Assembly (NCBI GenBank): GCA_028023455.1
Contig: JAQFVV010013059.1
Location: forward strand, 62,001 to 126,000
Length of the DNA stretch: 64,000 bases
Source: Epiperipatus broadwayi
Taxonomy: Eukaryota; Onychophora; Udeonychophora; Euonychophora; Peripatidae
Reading direction: 5' to 3'
Below are positions 63,966-64,000 of the stretch, one piece after another; the first letter of the stretch is position 1; each line of letters starts with the position of its first letter. The notes beneath the pieces are model-generated. The model was not told where the DNA came from. It ran no database searches and worked only from the letters and a program-made list of their open reading frames with translations. The position numbers and the translations under genes are program-made.

Positions 63966-64000
63966 AATTGATTTCTATGGAAATAAAATAAATATTTGTG

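Overview
This is an AT-rich (by eye about 70% or more) eukaryotic window dominated by repeats. I find no cellular protein-coding gene that I can name. LINE, Penelope-like (PLE) and tRNA-derived SINE remnants, TA and ATT microsatellites and many foldback repeats point to an invertebrate animal. I cannot place the phylum. All recognisable coding sequence belongs to retroelements, and every copy is damaged by frameshifts, stops or truncation.

Layout. 1-13 kb: intergenic DNA with tRNA-derived SINEs, four copies of a dispersed repeat here called R240, and foldback elements. 13.7-14.9 kb: a decayed antisense LINE 3' half. 15.2-17.1 kb: SINEs, a solitary PLE arm and a TIR element. 17.5-18.5 kb: an antisense LINE reverse-transcriptase relic interrupted by a foldback repeat. 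20.9-25.2 kb: the most interesting segment. It holds a family with a 456-bp unit, present as foldbacks at 22.25-22.58 kb and as a composite array (one inverted partial copy plus three direct units) at 23,457-25,154, flanked by a 14-bp target duplication. Each unit carries a sequence that folds as a type I hammerhead ribozyme, so I read the family as retrozyme-like, a non-autonomous self-cleaving retroelement. 26.2-26.6 kb: a CpG-richer island that may be a host promoter and first exon. 29.5-30.6 kb: foldbacks. 31.4-38.9 kb: two related Jockey/CR1-group LINEs next to very long pure (ATT)n tracts, with a foldback between them. 39.6-41.5 kb: a third, more decayed LINE. 45,388-48,018: a Penelope-like element with inverted ~392-bp arms, tRNA-like Pol III boxes, a broken GIY-YIG domain and a 13-bp target duplication. 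48.6-53.2 kb: two RTE-type LINEs tail to tail, the second nearly full length. 53-64 kb: mostly featureless AT-rich DNA with foldbacks, an 86-bp miniature member of the 456-bp family (13-bp target duplication) and a candidate promoter near 62 kb.

How the parts relate. The PLE and the ribozyme-bearing family share an inverted-plus-direct layout, variable target duplications of 13-14 bp, and a CTGAAGA...GAAAC core. That suggests, but does not prove, that PLE machinery mobilises the ribozyme-bearing family.
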